Positions 1 through 8,536 of a stretch of 33,202 nt of DNA are shown here, in pieces. The notes under the pieces are model-generated. The model ran no database searches, had not been told where the DNA came from, and saw nothing but the letters and a program-made list of their open reading frames with translations. The DNA comes from PWXP01 sp964487655 (GTDB lineage: Bacteria > Planctomycetota > Planctomycetia > Pirellulales > Thermoguttaceae), in NCBI GenBank assembly GCA_964487655.1, contig CAZASB010000013.1:1-33202 (forward strand), written 5' to 3'. The position numbers and the translations under genes were made by a program. Position 1 is the first letter of the stretch. Each line of letters begins with the position of its first letter.

Positions 1-44
1 ATTCGAGTTTCGGCTTCGATCCACCACCTGAACTTCGAAATTGG

Positions 45-119
45 GTAACCGTTCAAGGGGCGGCGCAGATAGTTTTCGCCGCTAAATGCGAAGGGGACAG
101 TCCCCCTGTGAACGGTTAC
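45..119. repeat. Inverted repeat with central GGGGACAGTCCCC palindrome
   Basis: An 11-bp perfect inverted repeat (GTAACCGTTCA at 45-55, TGAACGGTTAC at 109-119) encloses a second compact palindrome, GGGGACAGTCCCC, at 93-105. The short word CGAAATTG also recurs directly outside both arms. The element sits just upstream of the first signal peptidase gene. The core resembles REP-type palindromes seen in many environmental bacteria. Whether it is a mobile REP, a terminator of an upstream gene or a regulatory hairpin cannot be settled here. Confidence 0.45.
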
Positions 120-156
120 GAAATTGAAACGCCGACAGTTACCCCCTAAACATACT

Positions 157-1536
157 ATGTCACTCAGGTCTCTTATCGAACGTGTCGCCCTGATTGTCAT
201 CGGCGTGCTTCTCTGGCGGTGTTGGTGCCTCCAGGGAGTCCTTGTCCCCAATCGGGTCGATAGCGGTTCCATGGCGCCCTCTCTGCTGGGTATGCACCGG
301 CAGGTAACCTGCACGGACTGTCGCTACGTCTTTCCTTGCGGCTCGGAGGTGAGCATGGCCCCCGTTCGCGCCGTGTGCCCGAATTGTGGCCATGTCGAGA
401 ACGCGGTGGACGATTTGGCCGATCTGGCCGGCGACGGGTTACTGCTGGATCGCTCGGCCTACTCGACGCGTTCGCCTCGACGATGGGAAGTCGTCGCGTT
501 TCGGCATCCGGAGCAGGCGGAACAGATTTGCGTGAAGCGGGTCGTGGGCCTGCCAGGGGAGCGGATCGAGATTCGCCATGGCGACGTGTATGTCGACGGC
601 CAGATCCAACGAAAGACGCTGGACCAGCAGCGATTGATGGCCATGGCCGTCCACGACACAAGCCACGAACCGACCCAGGAGCCCGCGCCTCCGGCGAGGT
701 GGGTTGCCCTGGATGCGTCGAGTCAATGGGGAATGCATGGTGGCCGCGTTGCCCGAGCGCTTTCCACGGATCAAGACGCCGTCGATTGGCTCGTCTATCG
801 GCATTGGCACCGGCTCGCAAACCAGCCCGGGCAGGTTGAGGTCGTGCCCATCGACGATACGTGCGGTTACAACCAGACGCACCCGCGCCGCGTCGAAGAG
901 GTCTCGCCGGTCGGTGACCTGCTGCTGAGCCTCGACCTGATAGAAACCTGGGGTGATGGCATGTTTGTCGTGCGAATGACCAACGGGGCGACGGAGTTCG
1001 AGTTTCGGCTCTGGCCGGCCGCCGGCCGCTATGAAATGGCGTTCGACGGCCGGGTGCCGCCCAGCGGGCGGGGCCGACTACCGACTCCGATCGGTCCGGT
1101 CCAACTGGAGCTCTCCACGATCGACCGGCAGTTCATGGTCGCGGCCAACCGGCAAGTTGTTGGCGAGTGGTCGTACAAGCCGAAGGAAGGAAGCGATTCC
1201 GCGATAACGGAACCTTTCCACCTTGGCGTGATGCGATTAGGAGCGGCGATCGAGCGATTATGCGTGTTCCGCGACGTCTATTACACCAGGCCAACAGGGA
1301 TTCACGCCCGATGGGGGTTCCACGGTCCCGTCCGACTTGGATCGAACGAGTTCTACGTCCTGGGCGACAACAGCCCCATTTCGGAGGATAGCCGAAGTTG
1401 GCCCGGAGGCCCCGGGGTGGCGGCTGGACTCTTGGTGGGCAGGCCGCTTCTGGTCTATCTGCCCATGCGGCAAGTCCGCCTGGGACCATGGCAATTCCAG
1501 GTTCCCAATCCGGCTCGGATGCAGTATATTCCATAG
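157..1536 (+). CDS. Signal peptidase I with zinc-ribbon and beta-rich insertion
   Basis: Membrane-bound serine protease (family S26) that removes signal peptides from exported proteins. An N-terminal membrane segment lies at about residues 8-24. The catalytic serine motif SGSMAPSLLG gives Ser38, the lysine motif ICVKRVVGLPGE gives Lys127, and the C-terminal box is LGDNSPISEDSRSW. Two CxxC pairs (Cys52/55 and Cys74/77) directly after the serine look like a zinc ribbon. Between the lysine and LGDNS boxes lies an extra region of roughly 200 residues, beta-rich in its second half, so the protein (459 aa) is much longer than a typical bacterial enzyme. I chose ATG 157; an in-frame TTG at 124 would add 11 residues. 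A second signal peptidase follows after 35 bp, so the two are probably co-transcribed. Confidence 0.88.
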   Translation: MSLRSLIERVALIVIGVLLWRCWCLQGVLVPNRVDSGSMAPSLLGMHRQVTCTDCRYVFPCGSEVSMAPVRAVCPNCGHVENAVDDLADLAGDGLLLDRSAYSTRSPRRWEVVAFRHPEQAEQICVKRVVGLPGERIEIRHGDVYVDGQIQRKTLDQQRLMAMAVHDTSHEPTQEPAPPARWVALDASSQWGMHGGRVARALSTDQDAVDWLVYRHWHRLANQPGQVEVVPIDDTCGYNQTHPRRVEEVSPVGDLLLSLDLIETWGDGMFVVRMTNGATEFEFRLWPAAGRYEMAFDGRVPPSGRGRLPTPIGPVQLELSTIDRQFMVAANRQVVGEWSYKPKEGSDSAITEPFHLGVMRLGAAIERLCVFRDVYYTRPTGIHARWGFHGPVRLGSNEFYVLGDNSPISEDSRSWPGGPGVAAGLLVGRPLLVYLPMRQVRLGPWQFQVPNPARMQYIP

Positions 1537-1571
1537 ATATATTGTCCCGCCCCCTTTCAAGCAACGAGTCC

Positions 1572-3308
1572 ATGTCGAAACGCAAGTCAATCCAGCAACG
1601 CAATCGCGGCGCCAAGGCCGTAGCCGTCCAGCCAGCAGGAAGCAAGCATCTGGCGAAGAACCAGCCTACCGGGCAGGAGAAAGGCGGGATGTTTTCGCAG
1701 GCGGCCATTCGCGAGACGGTGGAGTCCGTCGTGATTGCGTTTGTCCTGGCTTTCCTGTTCCGCACGTTCGAGGCGGAGGCCTTCGTCATTCCGACTGGCT
1801 CGATGGCGCCAACCCTCATGGGACGGCACAAGGACTATCAGTGCCCAGTCTGCGGGCATTGGTGCCAGATCAGCGCCAGCGAGGAAGTCGACCAGGAAAC
1901 GAACCGTCCGACGGGGCATTACGTAGGAGCGGGTACGTGTCCGATGTGCCGGTACACGGCCGACCTGCGGCGGAGCAATGCGCGGGGGCAAAATTATCCG
2001 TCCTACAGCGGCGACCGCATCCTGGTGGGCAAGTTCGCGTACCAGTTCGCCGAGCCACGGCGATGGGATGTCGCCGTATTCAAATATCCGGGTAACGCGG
2101 TGACGAATTACATCAAGCGGATTGTTGGCCTGCCTGGCGAGACGGTGATCATCCGGGGTGGCGACATCCACATCGCGGCCGAGGAGGGCACCGAGCCTCC
2201 GAACATCGCGAGCAAGCCGCCGGCCAAACTGCTGGCCATGCTTCAGTTGGTTTTCGACAACCAGTATGCGCCGAGTCTTGCGGCTCGTGGATTCCCGTCG
2301 CGATGGGAAGGGGCCGAGGCGCCGGGCGCTGTCGGCCGGTTTGATGCCGTCGATCCGGACGGCTGCCTCGCGTTCCAAACTGACGGTTCAAACCCAGAGA
2401 AAACCTGGCTTCGGTATCTACACCGAGTGCCATCGTTCGATGACTGGCAGTTGATTGGGTCCGATGGACAACTGCCGCCCCACAGGCAGCCCGAACCGCA
2501 GTTGATCCGCGATTTCACTGCATACAACACCGGTCGAGCAAGCTCCCTGGAGTCCTTGCGGGACGATGTCCTCGGCAGTCATTGGGTGGGCGACCTGGCG
2601 CTTGAATGCACGGTAAAAGTCCTGTCCGACACGGGCGAGGTGATCCTCCAGTTGATCGAAGGGGGCGTGCGGTTTCAGATCCACTTCGACGTGGCCACCG
2701 GTCAGGCGACCCTGTCCATCGTCGATAAGCCCGATTGGCAACCAAAGGCGTCTACCCGACTGCAGGGACCTGGAACCTACCGCTTACGCCTGGCTAACTG
2801 TGACGACAAGCTCTACGTCTGGGTGGATAATCGCTGTATCGAGTTCGACATGCCGACCACTTATCCCGAACTGGGCAACAGTGTGCCCACCGAGGCCGAC
2901 CTCGAACCGGCCGCGGTCGGCTCGCTCGCCTGCGCGATGCAGGTAACCGATCTGAAACTCTGGCGCGACGTGTACTACATCGCCGCCAGCAGTGTCAATG
3001 GCATGGGCACGGTCAGCGATTACCAGAACGCGCAGAACTCGCGGTCGTCGTACAATGGTCAGCACCAGGAAGTCTTCCAGTTGGGAGAGGATCAGTTCTT
3101 CATGCTGGGCGACAACAGCTTGCGAAGCAAGGACGGCCGGCTCTGGTCCGAACCGGGCCCGAACGGACCGAAGCACTACGTCGATCGCGATGCCCTGATC
3201 GGCAGGGCGATTCTGATCTACTGGCCGCACTCGTGGGATCGTATTCCGGGAACGCCCATTCCGTTCCCGTTCTTTCCCAATTTTGAAGGAATGGGATTCG
3301 TCCGGTAG
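1572..3308 (+). CDS. Signal peptidase I, second paralogue with large insertion
   Basis: Second type I signal peptidase (578 aa), a paralogue of the preceding gene rather than a recent copy. A basic, Gln-rich cytoplasmic leader of about 45 residues precedes one membrane segment (about 50-66). Catalytic motifs are IPTGSMAPTLMG (Ser77) and NYIKRIVGLPGE (Lys182), followed by FFMLGDNSLRSKDGRLW near the C-terminus. CPVC (91-94) and CPMC (123-126) form a putative zinc ribbon next to the active-site serine. A region of more than 300 residues separates the lysine and LGDNS boxes, and its second half (about residues 330-440) reads like a jelly-roll/LamG-type beta-sandwich. ATG 1572 is chosen over a longer frame from 1398 because the latter would overlap the previous gene and has non-protein-like composition. 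lptB starts 9 bp downstream. Confidence 0.9.
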   Translation: MSKRKSIQQRNRGAKAVAVQPAGSKHLAKNQPTGQEKGGMFSQAAIRETVESVVIAFVLAFLFRTFEAEAFVIPTGSMAPTLMGRHKDYQCPVCGHWCQISASEEVDQETNRPTGHYVGAGTCPMCRYTADLRRSNARGQNYPSYSGDRILVGKFAYQFAEPRRWDVAVFKYPGNAVTNYIKRIVGLPGETVIIRGGDIHIAAEEGTEPPNIASKPPAKLLAMLQLVFDNQYAPSLAARGFPSRWEGAEAPGAVGRFDAVDPDGCLAFQTDGSNPEKTWLRYLHRVPSFDDWQLIGSDGQLPPHRQPEPQLIRDFTAYNTGRASSLESLRDDVLGSHWVGDLALECTVKVLSDTGEVILQLIEGGVRFQIHFDVATGQATLSIVDKPDWQPKASTRLQGPGTYRLRLANCDDKLYVWVDNRCIEFDMPTTYPELGNSVPTEADLEPAAVGSLACAMQVTDLKLWRDVYYIAASSVNGMGTVSDYQNAQNSRSSYNGQHQEVFQLGEDQFFMLGDNSLRSKDGRLWSEPGPNGPKHYVDRDALIGRAILIYWPHSWDRIPGTPIPFPFFPNFEGMGFVR

Positions 3309-3317
3309 GATACCATC

Positions 3318-4178
3318 ATGCTTGAAGTCCATGGACTGGTGAAAGTCTACGGTACCCGACGAGTGGTCGACCAGGTCGATTTCCGAGTTGACGAAGGCGA
3401 GATCGTCGGGCTCCTAGGGCCCAACGGCGCTGGCAAGACCACGTGCTTCCGCATGACGTGCGGAATGATCGAGCCGAATGCGGGCGAAGTCATTCTGGGC
3501 GGCAAGGACGTGACAAATTGGCCCATGTACCGACGCTGCCGCGACGGCGGCATGGGCTATCTTGCCCAGGAATCGAGCGTCTTCCGCAAGCTCACGGTCG
3601 AGAAAAACCTGCTGGGCGTGATGGAGATGCTCGGGTTCGACCGCAAGCGGCGGCGGGCGCGGTGCGATGAACTACTCGAACAGTTCGACATCGCGCGGCT
3701 GCGCAAGTCGATGGCCATGTCGCTTTCAGGCGGCGAGCGCCGCCGCCTGGAAATCGCCCGCTGCCTCGTCTCGAACCCGAAGATCATCTTGCTCGACGAG
3801 CCGTTCACCGGCATCGACCCGGTGACCATTGCCAGTATCCAACGGATCGTCCGCGCGCTGCGCGAGTCAAGCATCTCCATCCTGATTACCGACCACCAAG
3901 TTCGCGAGACGCTGCAAATCACCGACCGCAGCTACGTGATCAAGGACGGGCAAGTACTGTGCCACGGCTCGCGCGAAGAGGTGCTTGGACACGCCGAGGC
4001 GCGCAAGTACTATTTCGGCGAGGACATGGATATGGGGCAGCCCACCCCGCCGCAGCCGCACACTGACCCCCAATCTGCTCCGCCGCCATCGTCCACCACG
4101 CCGCACACCCCGCCGGCCGCCGCGCCGCACGCCGACGCCGACCGGATCCCCATCCGCCCCGTGCGACGCCGGCAGTAG
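3318..4178 (+). CDS. lptB: LPS-export-type ABC transporter ATP-binding protein (LptB-like)
   Basis: Cytoplasmic ATPase that in the Lpt system drives lipopolysaccharide extraction from the inner membrane. Walker A GPNGAGKTT is at residues 34-42, the signature LSGGERRRLEIARCL begins at 136, Walker B IILLDEP is at 156-162, and the switch histidine is in ITDHQVRE. The YLAQESSVFRKLTVEKNLL stretch is characteristic of LptB. It starts 9 bp after the signal peptidase stop, implying an envelope-assembly operon. After the usual end of the family (KYYFGEDM) there is an unusual tail of about 45 residues made mostly of Pro, Ala, His and Thr, ending in Arg-rich RPVRRRQ. The tail has no counterpart in standard LptB and is probably disordered. 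Confidence 0.9.
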   Translation: MLEVHGLVKVYGTRRVVDQVDFRVDEGEIVGLLGPNGAGKTTCFRMTCGMIEPNAGEVILGGKDVTNWPMYRRCRDGGMGYLAQESSVFRKLTVEKNLLGVMEMLGFDRKRRRARCDELLEQFDIARLRKSMAMSLSGGERRRLEIARCLVSNPKIILLDEPFTGIDPVTIASIQRIVRALRESSISILITDHQVRETLQITDRSYVIKDGQVLCHGSREEVLGHAEARKYYFGEDMDMGQPTPPQPHTDPQSAPPPSSTTPHTPPAAAPHADADRIPIRPVRRRQ

Positions 4179-4221
4179 CAGCGCGCCTGAGCCTGTTTCG
4201 TCCGAAGTACGACACATCGGT

Positions 4222-4244
4222 CAGGGGCCTTACAGATGCCTCTG
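4222..4244. terminator. Possible bidirectional hairpin between convergent genes
   Basis: CAGGGGC (4222-4228) can pair with GCCTCTG (4238-4244) with one G-U wobble, leaving a 9-nt loop. It lies in the 82-bp gap between the stop codons of lptB (plus) and the URO-D-like gene (minus). There is no clear U tract, so this is only a candidate terminator. Confidence 0.25.
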
Positions 4245-4260
4245 GCTTGCGGCCGCAATA

Positions 4261-5265
4261 TCACTCGCCGGCAAAGGCGCATAGGGCCCGGAGGTTGGCC
4301 TCGGGCGTGTCGCGGGGGACTTCACAGCCGGCGGCAACGATGTAGCGGGGGGCGGCGTCGGCGCGGCATTGACGGAGGGCGACCGTGATGGACTCCGGCG
4401 TGCCATTACGAAGAACCTTGACCGGGTCGATGTTGCCGGCTAGCACCTGCTCGGGACCCATCGCCTCGCGACATCGAGAGAGCGGGACCATGGAGTCGAC
4501 GTCCACCATTGCGCAACCGAGCGTGCCGATGCCGCCGAGAATGCGGCCGATATTGCCGCAGATGTGCAAGCGTACGCGGGTACCCATGGCGTGGATCGCG
4601 TTGATCAGGCGGCGCTCGTAGGGCAGTACGAACTCGTTATAGAGCTGAGGACCGACGAGCGAGGCGGCGGCGTCGCCCAGCCCGATCAGGTCGGCGCCGG
4701 CATCCACCTGGGCCTTGGCGAACCGAGCGCCCATGTCGATGCAGAACTCGAACAGATCGCGGACGAAGACCGGGTCGTCGAAGAAGTCGGTCATCAGCCG
4801 GTTGATGCCGCGCAGGTCGGCGGCCTCGGCGCAGGGGCCTTCGATCCAACCTTCGATGAGCTTCTCGCCCCCCACGCGCTGGCGAAACAGGGCCGCTGCT
4901 TGGACCCGGTCGTGCATGCGGCCGCCGCCCAGCGGATCGGGCACGCGGAGCCCGGCCAGCTTCGTCTTGTCGGCCAGCAGGGAGTGGACTTCGTCCGCCG
5001 TGGGCGGCTGGTCCGGGAAGAACTGCACCGGCGCGCCGCAGTCAGCCGCCTCGCGAGCCGGGTCCGAAATACACGATACATAATCAAAACCGAACCGCTC
5101 GGCCGTGACAAGCTGCGCCTCGACCAGCGTGCGGTAGTCCGATGCGTATTGCCCATACGTCGCGCCGACCTGATCGGCCGCGAACATCATGGTAATGGGC
5201 ATCAGGGGCAGGCGGTCTACCGGCTTGCCCTCGAACATGGCGAGAATCCGTTCGTATCCATTCAT
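4261..5265 (-). CDS. Uroporphyrinogen decarboxylase / methylcobamide methyltransferase family protein
   Basis: A 334-aa cytosolic protein of the URO-D fold. The N-terminus MNGYERILAMFEGKPVDRLP is the typical start of the MtaA/CmuA-like branch. HICGN (His234, Cys236) and a later AAGCEVP (Cys314) match the zinc-binding residues of corrinoid-dependent methyltransferases rather than haem-pathway HemE, and PLYNEF/PYERR-like motifs (about 206-218) are also family-typical. ATG 5265 is used because a longer frame to 5385 would run into the preceding gene. It lies 34 bp downstream of a secreted glycosidase-like gene on the same strand and may be co-transcribed with it. Substrate is unknown; true HemE is unlikely given the Zn motif. 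Confidence 0.82.
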   Translation of the reverse strand: MNGYERILAMFEGKPVDRLPLMPITMMFAADQVGATYGQYASDYRTLVEAQLVTAERFGFDYVSCISDPAREAADCGAPVQFFPDQPPTADEVHSLLADKTKLAGLRVPDPLGGGRMHDRVQAAALFRQRVGGEKLIEGWIEGPCAEAADLRGINRLMTDFFDDPVFVRDLFEFCIDMGARFAKAQVDAGADLIGLGDAAASLVGPQLYNEFVLPYERRLINAIHAMGTRVRLHICGNIGRILGGIGTLGCAMVDVDSMVPLSRCREAMGPEQVLAGNIDPVKVLRNGTPESITVALRQCRADAAPRYIVAAGCEVPRDTPEANLRALCAFAGE

Positions 5266-5299
5266 GACGATATTGCTTCTTCGGGTTGTTTCACTTCGT

Positions 5300-7372
5300 C
5301 TACCGGTCCAGGGTAATTTCGTACAAATGGACCGCCAGCGGGGGCAGCCGGTCGCGGAAGGTTCGGTCGCCAGACTCAAGGGCACGGTCCGCGCTCATCT
5401 CGCGCACGGTCTTGACTCCGGCGGGCAGGCGGAAAGTTACGTCCCCCTCTCCGTCGCCATCGTTCACCGCAATCAAGTACAGCTTGCCGTCGTGCCCGCG
5501 TACAAGACAGTGCAGCCAGGCAGGCGGGGCGCCGTCCACGGTGATCGGTTCCGCCGGCTCAACGGATAGGAGCACGGGCGCCATTCGATCGATTTCTTCG
5601 GCCAGCCGCTTCATGTCGGCCCACTTCGTTTCAAAGTCGACGTCCGGGTTCCGCTTCAGGTCGAACCACGAGTAGAAGATCAGGCCGGTCGCTCCTTCGG
5701 CAATGCACTGCCAGGCCATGCCTCGCACCTCTTCGCAAGTTGGCGTGCGGCCTTTGCTCCGCTCCTCGTCCGTCTTCGCGTAGTTCCCCCAGTTGAAGAT
5801 TTGCGGCACTTGCCACATGGGCCGGGCGGCTGCGACCTGGCGGAACGTCTCGGCGGTCCACTCGCCGGCCATCGACGCCGGTTTGCGGCCGATCGGGTAG
5901 GGATCGGTCCCAATCACGTCAAACGTGTTCACGTACGCCGCCACCTCGTTGACCTGATAGAGGACGACCCAGGTGGGATGATCCGGGTCTTCTTCCGCCA
6001 CCCAGCGCTGGTGCGACTGAAGTTGCGGCAGAAAGCTTTGCGGCAACTCGTCATTCAAGTACCAGGCCAGCAGAGCCGGATGATCGCGATACTCCCGCAC
6101 CCGGGCGCGAACCATCGGCTCCTCGTCATCGACCGAACCGATCGACTTCGGGCACCACTGCGAGCCATGGTGCCAGTCCTTGATCGAATAGATGACCTTC
6201 AGACCAAAGTCGTGCGCCAGGTCCATTCCAGAGCGATTTGGCGAGCCGTAGGGCATCAGGCAGTTGAACTTGCTCTGGGCGTACACCCGCAGCTCATCCT
6301 CCTTCATGCCGCTGAAGTACATGCCCAGCGGGAAGAACGGCTTGCCATCGATGAGCAGCCGGCCGTGCTGGTCAATCAGGCTCTTCGGCTTGAAGGTATC
6401 CGGCATGCGCGCGAGGCGGTGCTCCATGGTCTGGAGCGACGTACCCTCCGCGTCAAGCAGCGCGATTTCCAGGTGGTACTTGCCTTCGGCCAACTCGCTC
6501 GCCGGCAGTTCGAGCACGACCGGCTCCACGTGCCTCGGCTGGCCGGCCGGCTTCGCTTCCACTTGGGCAAGCACGCGCCCCTCGACGGCGGTCAGGCTGC
6601 CGCGTACTCGCAAATCGGCCAGGGGCACATCGCAATCGCGCAGGTCGAGCTTCGCGACGGCTCGAATCGTTTCAGGCCCGGCCGCGGTGAGGTGGCCTCG
6701 ATACATGGGCGAAGCGACCATCGATTGCATGGGCGGCTGAAAGACGCGGACGATTTCAATGTCATCGAACCAGGCCGTCCCGGTCATGCCGCGCCGCACG
6801 TAGCAAGAGAAGGTGCATGCGTCTGCATCGTCCGGCACGCAGGCCATGCCGCTGACGAGCGTCCAGTCCTCGGTCCCCGAGATGCCGGCGGCGTAGGAGC
6901 CGCCCAGCCACTTGCCGTCCTTGCCGGACCATTCCACGCAGAACGTCGCGCCTGAGTCAGGCCCGGCGATGTCCCGGGTCTTTACCCAACCGCCATAGCG
7001 ATAGGTGCGGCCCGGCTCAAGCGGCACGCGCCGGTTGGCCAGCCGATAACAGTTCCGATCGTCATTGACATATCGGAGCGACGCCCCGCCAGTGCGAGCG
7101 ACCTGTGCATCGCGAGCGAACACGGCCCCATCGCCGTGCCAGTCCACAGGCAGCGAGCCGTCTTCCACCACGGCCTCGAACGACGCGTTGCCAACCAGGG
7201 GCACCGCTTCTTCCGCGCTAACTCCGGCCACCGCGATCAGCCAAACCAGCGCAAAGCAAATCCAGATCCTGCCATCTCCAAGCGCCGACCGCTTCGCTCG
7301 AAGAGACGCCGCGCGGCGCGTGCCTGCTACATTCACGCGGCACGCACATCCCACCGCAAGTGTCATTTCCAT
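5300..7372 (-). CDS. Secreted TIM-barrel glycosidase-like protein with N-terminal carbohydrate-binding module
   Basis: A 690-aa exported protein. A signal peptide with an unusually long basic n-region ends near AGVSAEE (about residue 53). Residues 58-210 read like a CBM4/9-type jelly roll (GNASFE at the start, TAWFDDIEIVRV at the end). A beta-rich linker follows, and a TIM-barrel begins at IDGKPFFPLGMYF (about 341). AWYLNDELPQ (Asp441-Glu442) has the position and context of a clan GH-A acid/base, and GLIFYSWFDLKRNPD lies on a later strand. A small beta domain closes the protein. I cannot assign a GH family or substrate. It likely acts in the periplasm or outside the cell on polysaccharide. 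Confidence 0.75.
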   Translation of the reverse strand: MEMTLAVGCACRVNVAGTRRAASLRAKRSALGDGRIWICFALVWLIAVAGVSAEEAVPLVGNASFEAVVEDGSLPVDWHGDGAVFARDAQVARTGGASLRYVNDDRNCYRLANRRVPLEPGRTYRYGGWVKTRDIAGPDSGATFCVEWSGKDGKWLGGSYAAGISGTEDWTLVSGMACVPDDADACTFSCYVRRGMTGTAWFDDIEIVRVFQPPMQSMVASPMYRGHLTAAGPETIRAVAKLDLRDCDVPLADLRVRGSLTAVEGRVLAQVEAKPAGQPRHVEPVVLELPASELAEGKYHLEIALLDAEGTSLQTMEHRLARMPDTFKPKSLIDQHGRLLIDGKPFFPLGMYFSGMKEDELRVYAQSKFNCLMPYGSPNRSGMDLAHDFGLKVIYSIKDWHHGSQWCPKSIGSVDDEEPMVRARVREYRDHPALLAWYLNDELPQSFLPQLQSHQRWVAEEDPDHPTWVVLYQVNEVAAYVNTFDVIGTDPYPIGRKPASMAGEWTAETFRQVAAARPMWQVPQIFNWGNYAKTDEERSKGRTPTCEEVRGMAWQCIAEGATGLIFYSWFDLKRNPDVDFETKWADMKRLAEEIDRMAPVLLSVEPAEPITVDGAPPAWLHCLVRGHDGKLYLIAVNDGDGEGDVTFRLPAGVKTVREMSADRALESGDRTFRDRLPPLAVHLYEITLDR

Positions 7373-7550
7373 GGTGTTGGCTCCTGGTCAGAACGTGAAG
7401 AAAGTTCAAGATATTGTTCCAGCCCTGCCGGAACTCCAGTCGAGATTCGGACGTTTGCCTGGCGGCGCGTCGATGTCTGTACGGCGTCGTGGGTTGAGTC
7501 GCGCGAGGCCGCTCTCGCGACCTCGTTCCGGCCTACGTGAATCATCGTGC

Positions 7551-8147
7551 TCAGGTTCGTAACGACTCGAGTTCCACAAGCCGGCGGGCGATTTGTTGTT
7601 CTTCGGGCATATCACCGCGGCGGCGCTGGTCGGCAAACTGCCTCTCCAGGTCTTCCAGCTCGCCTCGGACGGCCAGCTTGGCCGGATCGCTCAGCCGGTC
7701 GACAAAGAGAATCCCTTCCAGGTGGTCACATTCGTGCTGGATGGCGCGAGCGAACAGGCCGTCTAGCTCCAGATGCATCTCCTCGCCCTGGAGGTTATAG
7801 GCCGACACAACGACCTTCGCGGCTCGCCGAACGTAGGCGTGAATGCCGGGCAGGCTCAAGCAGCCTTCCTCCGCCTCGGCGTTCCCCTGCCGCCGTGCAA
7901 TGACCGGGTTGATGAAAACGTATTCTTGCTCCTTGCAGTCGGGATTACCGGTCGGGTTGACCGTGCAGAGCCGATAGGGGAGGTCCACCTGGTTGGCCGC
8001 CAGCCCGACACCATCCTCTTCGTACATCAGTTCGATCATCTCCGCCACGATCTTTCGCAGCTCGGCGTCAACACGTTTGAGCGGCTTTGAGGGATGCCTT
8101 AGCGTGGGATGGGGATACTGAATGACGCGCACCGGGACGGGCTCCAT
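7551..8147 (-). CDS. def: Peptide deformylase
   Basis: Metalloenzyme that removes the N-formyl group from nascent proteins. All three family motifs are intact: GVGLAANQ (46-53), EGCLSLPG (94-101, metal ligand Cys96) and QHECDHLEG (137-145, ligands His138 and His142, catalytic Glu139). Length 198 aa is slightly longer than E. coli Def because of a charged C-terminal helix rich in Glu and Arg. The gene is monocistronic or leads into the downstream glycosidase-like gene 178 bp away. No formyltransferase (fmt) follows, unlike the common def-fmt arrangement. Confidence 0.95.
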   Translation of the reverse strand: MEPVPVRVIQYPHPTLRHPSKPLKRVDAELRKIVAEMIELMYEEDGVGLAANQVDLPYRLCTVNPTGNPDCKEQEYVFINPVIARRQGNAEAEEGCLSLPGIHAYVRRAAKVVVSAYNLQGEEMHLELDGLFARAIQHECDHLEGILFVDRLSDPAKLAVRGELEDLERQFADQRRRGDMPEEQQIARRLVELESLRT

Positions 8148-8173
8148 GGGGAAGGCAGGATGGCGATAAGGCT

Positions 8174-8179
8174 ATTATA
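8174..8179 (-). promoter_or_regulatory. Candidate -10 box for def
   Basis: On the minus strand a perfect TATAAT lies 26 bp upstream of the def start codon, preceded by TGGG. No good -35 hexamer is seen at 16-18 bp. A 6-bp hairpin, CGCAGG/CCTGCG (8195-8214), occupies the -35 area. Confidence 0.4.
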
Positions 8180-8292
8180 CCCAAAGCACTTCGCCGCAGG
8201 CAGCCTAACCTGCGAAAGATTATCCCTCTGCATACACGCGGCCCATTCGTGGGGCTTTCATCGGCTTGCCGCTGAATACTGAAATACCGCTA

Positions 8293-8320
8293 TTGCTTTC
8301 TGACTGGACGGTCATATAAT
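8293..8320 (+). promoter_or_regulatory. Efflux operon promoter with TetR-type operator in the spacer
   Basis: TTGCTT (8293-8298) and a perfect TATAAT (8315-8320) are separated by 16 bp. The spacer holds TGACTGGACGGTCA (8301-8314), an imperfect palindrome with TGAC/GTCA arms. The same motif, as a perfect palindrome, occupies the same position in the promoter of the TetR gene of this locus (15932-15945), and the identity continues into ATATAATGAAT. The likely reading is repression of the pump by the locus-encoded TetR through steric block of RNA polymerase. Confidence 0.75.
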
Positions 8321-8326
8321 GAATAC

Positions 8327-8536
8327 AGGGTCATTACAGGGAAATGCTTACGGTCGGGCGAGCGGCGGATGCTTTCTTACCATTTTTCCCTGTAAAACGC
8401 TTGTTTCAGTCGCTCGCTTTACGGCGCGAACTGCGTTCCGTGCTAAGGGCGAAAGAAACGGCGGCATGGAAACAGTTCCCTCTTGCCAGTTGAACGGTAA
8501 ACTTTGGGCACAAGCTTTGGGCACGGGAGTGTATTG
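8327..8536 (+). other. Long 5' leader of the efflux operon
   Basis: About 210 nt separate the expected transcription start from the lipoprotein ATG. The leader holds two interleaved complementary pairs: ACAGGGAAATG (8336-8346) with CATTTTTCCCTGT (8381-8393, two-base bulge), and GCGAGCG (8358-8364) with CGCTCGC (8411-8417). Their order A-B-A'-B' would allow alternative or pseudoknotted structures. I see no known riboswitch consensus. Confidence 0.3.
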
